From G039029935 sp039029935 (GTDB taxonomy: Bacteria; Chloroflexota; Anaerolineae; Caldilineales; Caldilineaceae): a stretch of DNA of 5,671 nt. Made by a program: the position numbers and the translations under genes. This document shows positions 5,500 to 5,671 of the stretch, piece after piece. The DNA is taken from positions 1 through 5,671 of the forward strand of contig JBCCFC010000930.1 of NCBI GenBank assembly GCA_039029935.1, given 5' to 3'. The notes beneath the pieces are model-generated. The model searched no databases. It had not been told where the DNA came from and saw nothing but the letters and a program-made list of their open reading frames with translations. Numbering within the stretch: position 1 is the first letter of the stretch; each line of letters begins with the position of its first letter.

Positions 5500-5671
5500 G
5501 CCAGTAACACAGATTGGTTATCTGTGGCGGCGCAGGTAAACAACCTGCGATACTATCTTCGAGTTGCCAGTAACACAGATTGGTTATCTGTGGCGGCGCA
5601 GGTAAACAACCTGCGATACTATCTTCGAGTTGCCAGTAACACAGATTGGTTATCTGTGGCGGCGCAGGTAA
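5500..5671. repeat. Perfect 66-base tandem repeat array, running off the right edge
   Basis: Two complete identical units (5500-5565 and 5566-5631) and 40 bases of a third (5632-5671) are present without a single mismatch. Each unit begins GCCAGTAACACAG and ends CTTCGAGTT. Within each unit are two hairpins: CACAGAT-TGGTT-ATCTGTG and, four bases later, CGCAGGT-AAACA-ACCTGCG, both with 7-bp stems and 5-base loops. A 24-base unpaired segment follows before the next pair. The units abut with no unique spacers, so this is not a CRISPR array. The true copy number is unknown because the array is cut by the window end. Confidence 0.95.
5508..5549. other. Twin-hairpin core of the 66-base repeat (first copy)
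   Basis: Hairpin one occupies 5508-5526 and hairpin two 5531-5549, separated by GCGG. The same pair recurs at 5574-5592 and 5597-5615. The third copy has hairpin one at 5640-5658 and only the left arm of hairpin two (5663-5669) before the sequence ends. Both stems are perfect. Hairpin two is the more GC-rich and should be the more stable. Confidence 0.85.

Noticed and set aside
5500..5671. CRISPR array
   Set aside because: The units are contiguous 66-base repeats with no unique spacers between them, and no cas gene is nearby.

Overview
The window looks like a stretch of bacterial chromosome with mixed base composition. The gene families and the abundance of hairpin-forming repeats suggest a Chloroflexota-like (Anaerolineae-type) environmental bacterium. 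This is an inference from gene content; no rRNA or marker gene is present to confirm it.

Layout. A forward gene (108-2306) behind a good sigma-70-like promoter encodes a large polytopic membrane protein resembling the DUF2723 / GT-C glycosyltransferase group. A 64-base palindromic element lies inside its reading frame. Facing it is a reverse-strand two-gene operon (3309-2767, then 2759-2361). Its first protein joins an N-terminal RelB/DinJ-like antitoxin segment to a C-terminal DUF5678-like domain, and the second is a small retropepsin-like aspartic protease. The operon is visibly more AT-rich than its neighbours (about 35% GC in one 60-base sample at 2761-2820, against 60% in a sample of the SDR gene at 4861-4920). 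After a 295-base intergenic region with degenerate short repeats comes a forward gene (3605-4645) for a DUF1028 protein that is exported and has a membrane segment at each end. It converges, over a hairpin, on a reverse-strand classical short-chain dehydrogenase/reductase gene (5469-4681).

Upstream of the dehydrogenase, starting 30 bases from its start codon, is a perfect 66-base tandem repeat that continues off the right edge of the window. Each unit holds two hairpins of identical architecture (7-bp stem, 5-base loop).

The genes do not form one pathway. The membrane protein, the DUF1028 protein and the dehydrogenase look like independent single-gene units. The only tight functional unit is the antitoxin-like/DUF5678 plus retropepsin pair. 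It has the size, order and spacing of a toxin-antitoxin-like module and is the best candidate here for an undescribed system, although that reading is inferred from context.
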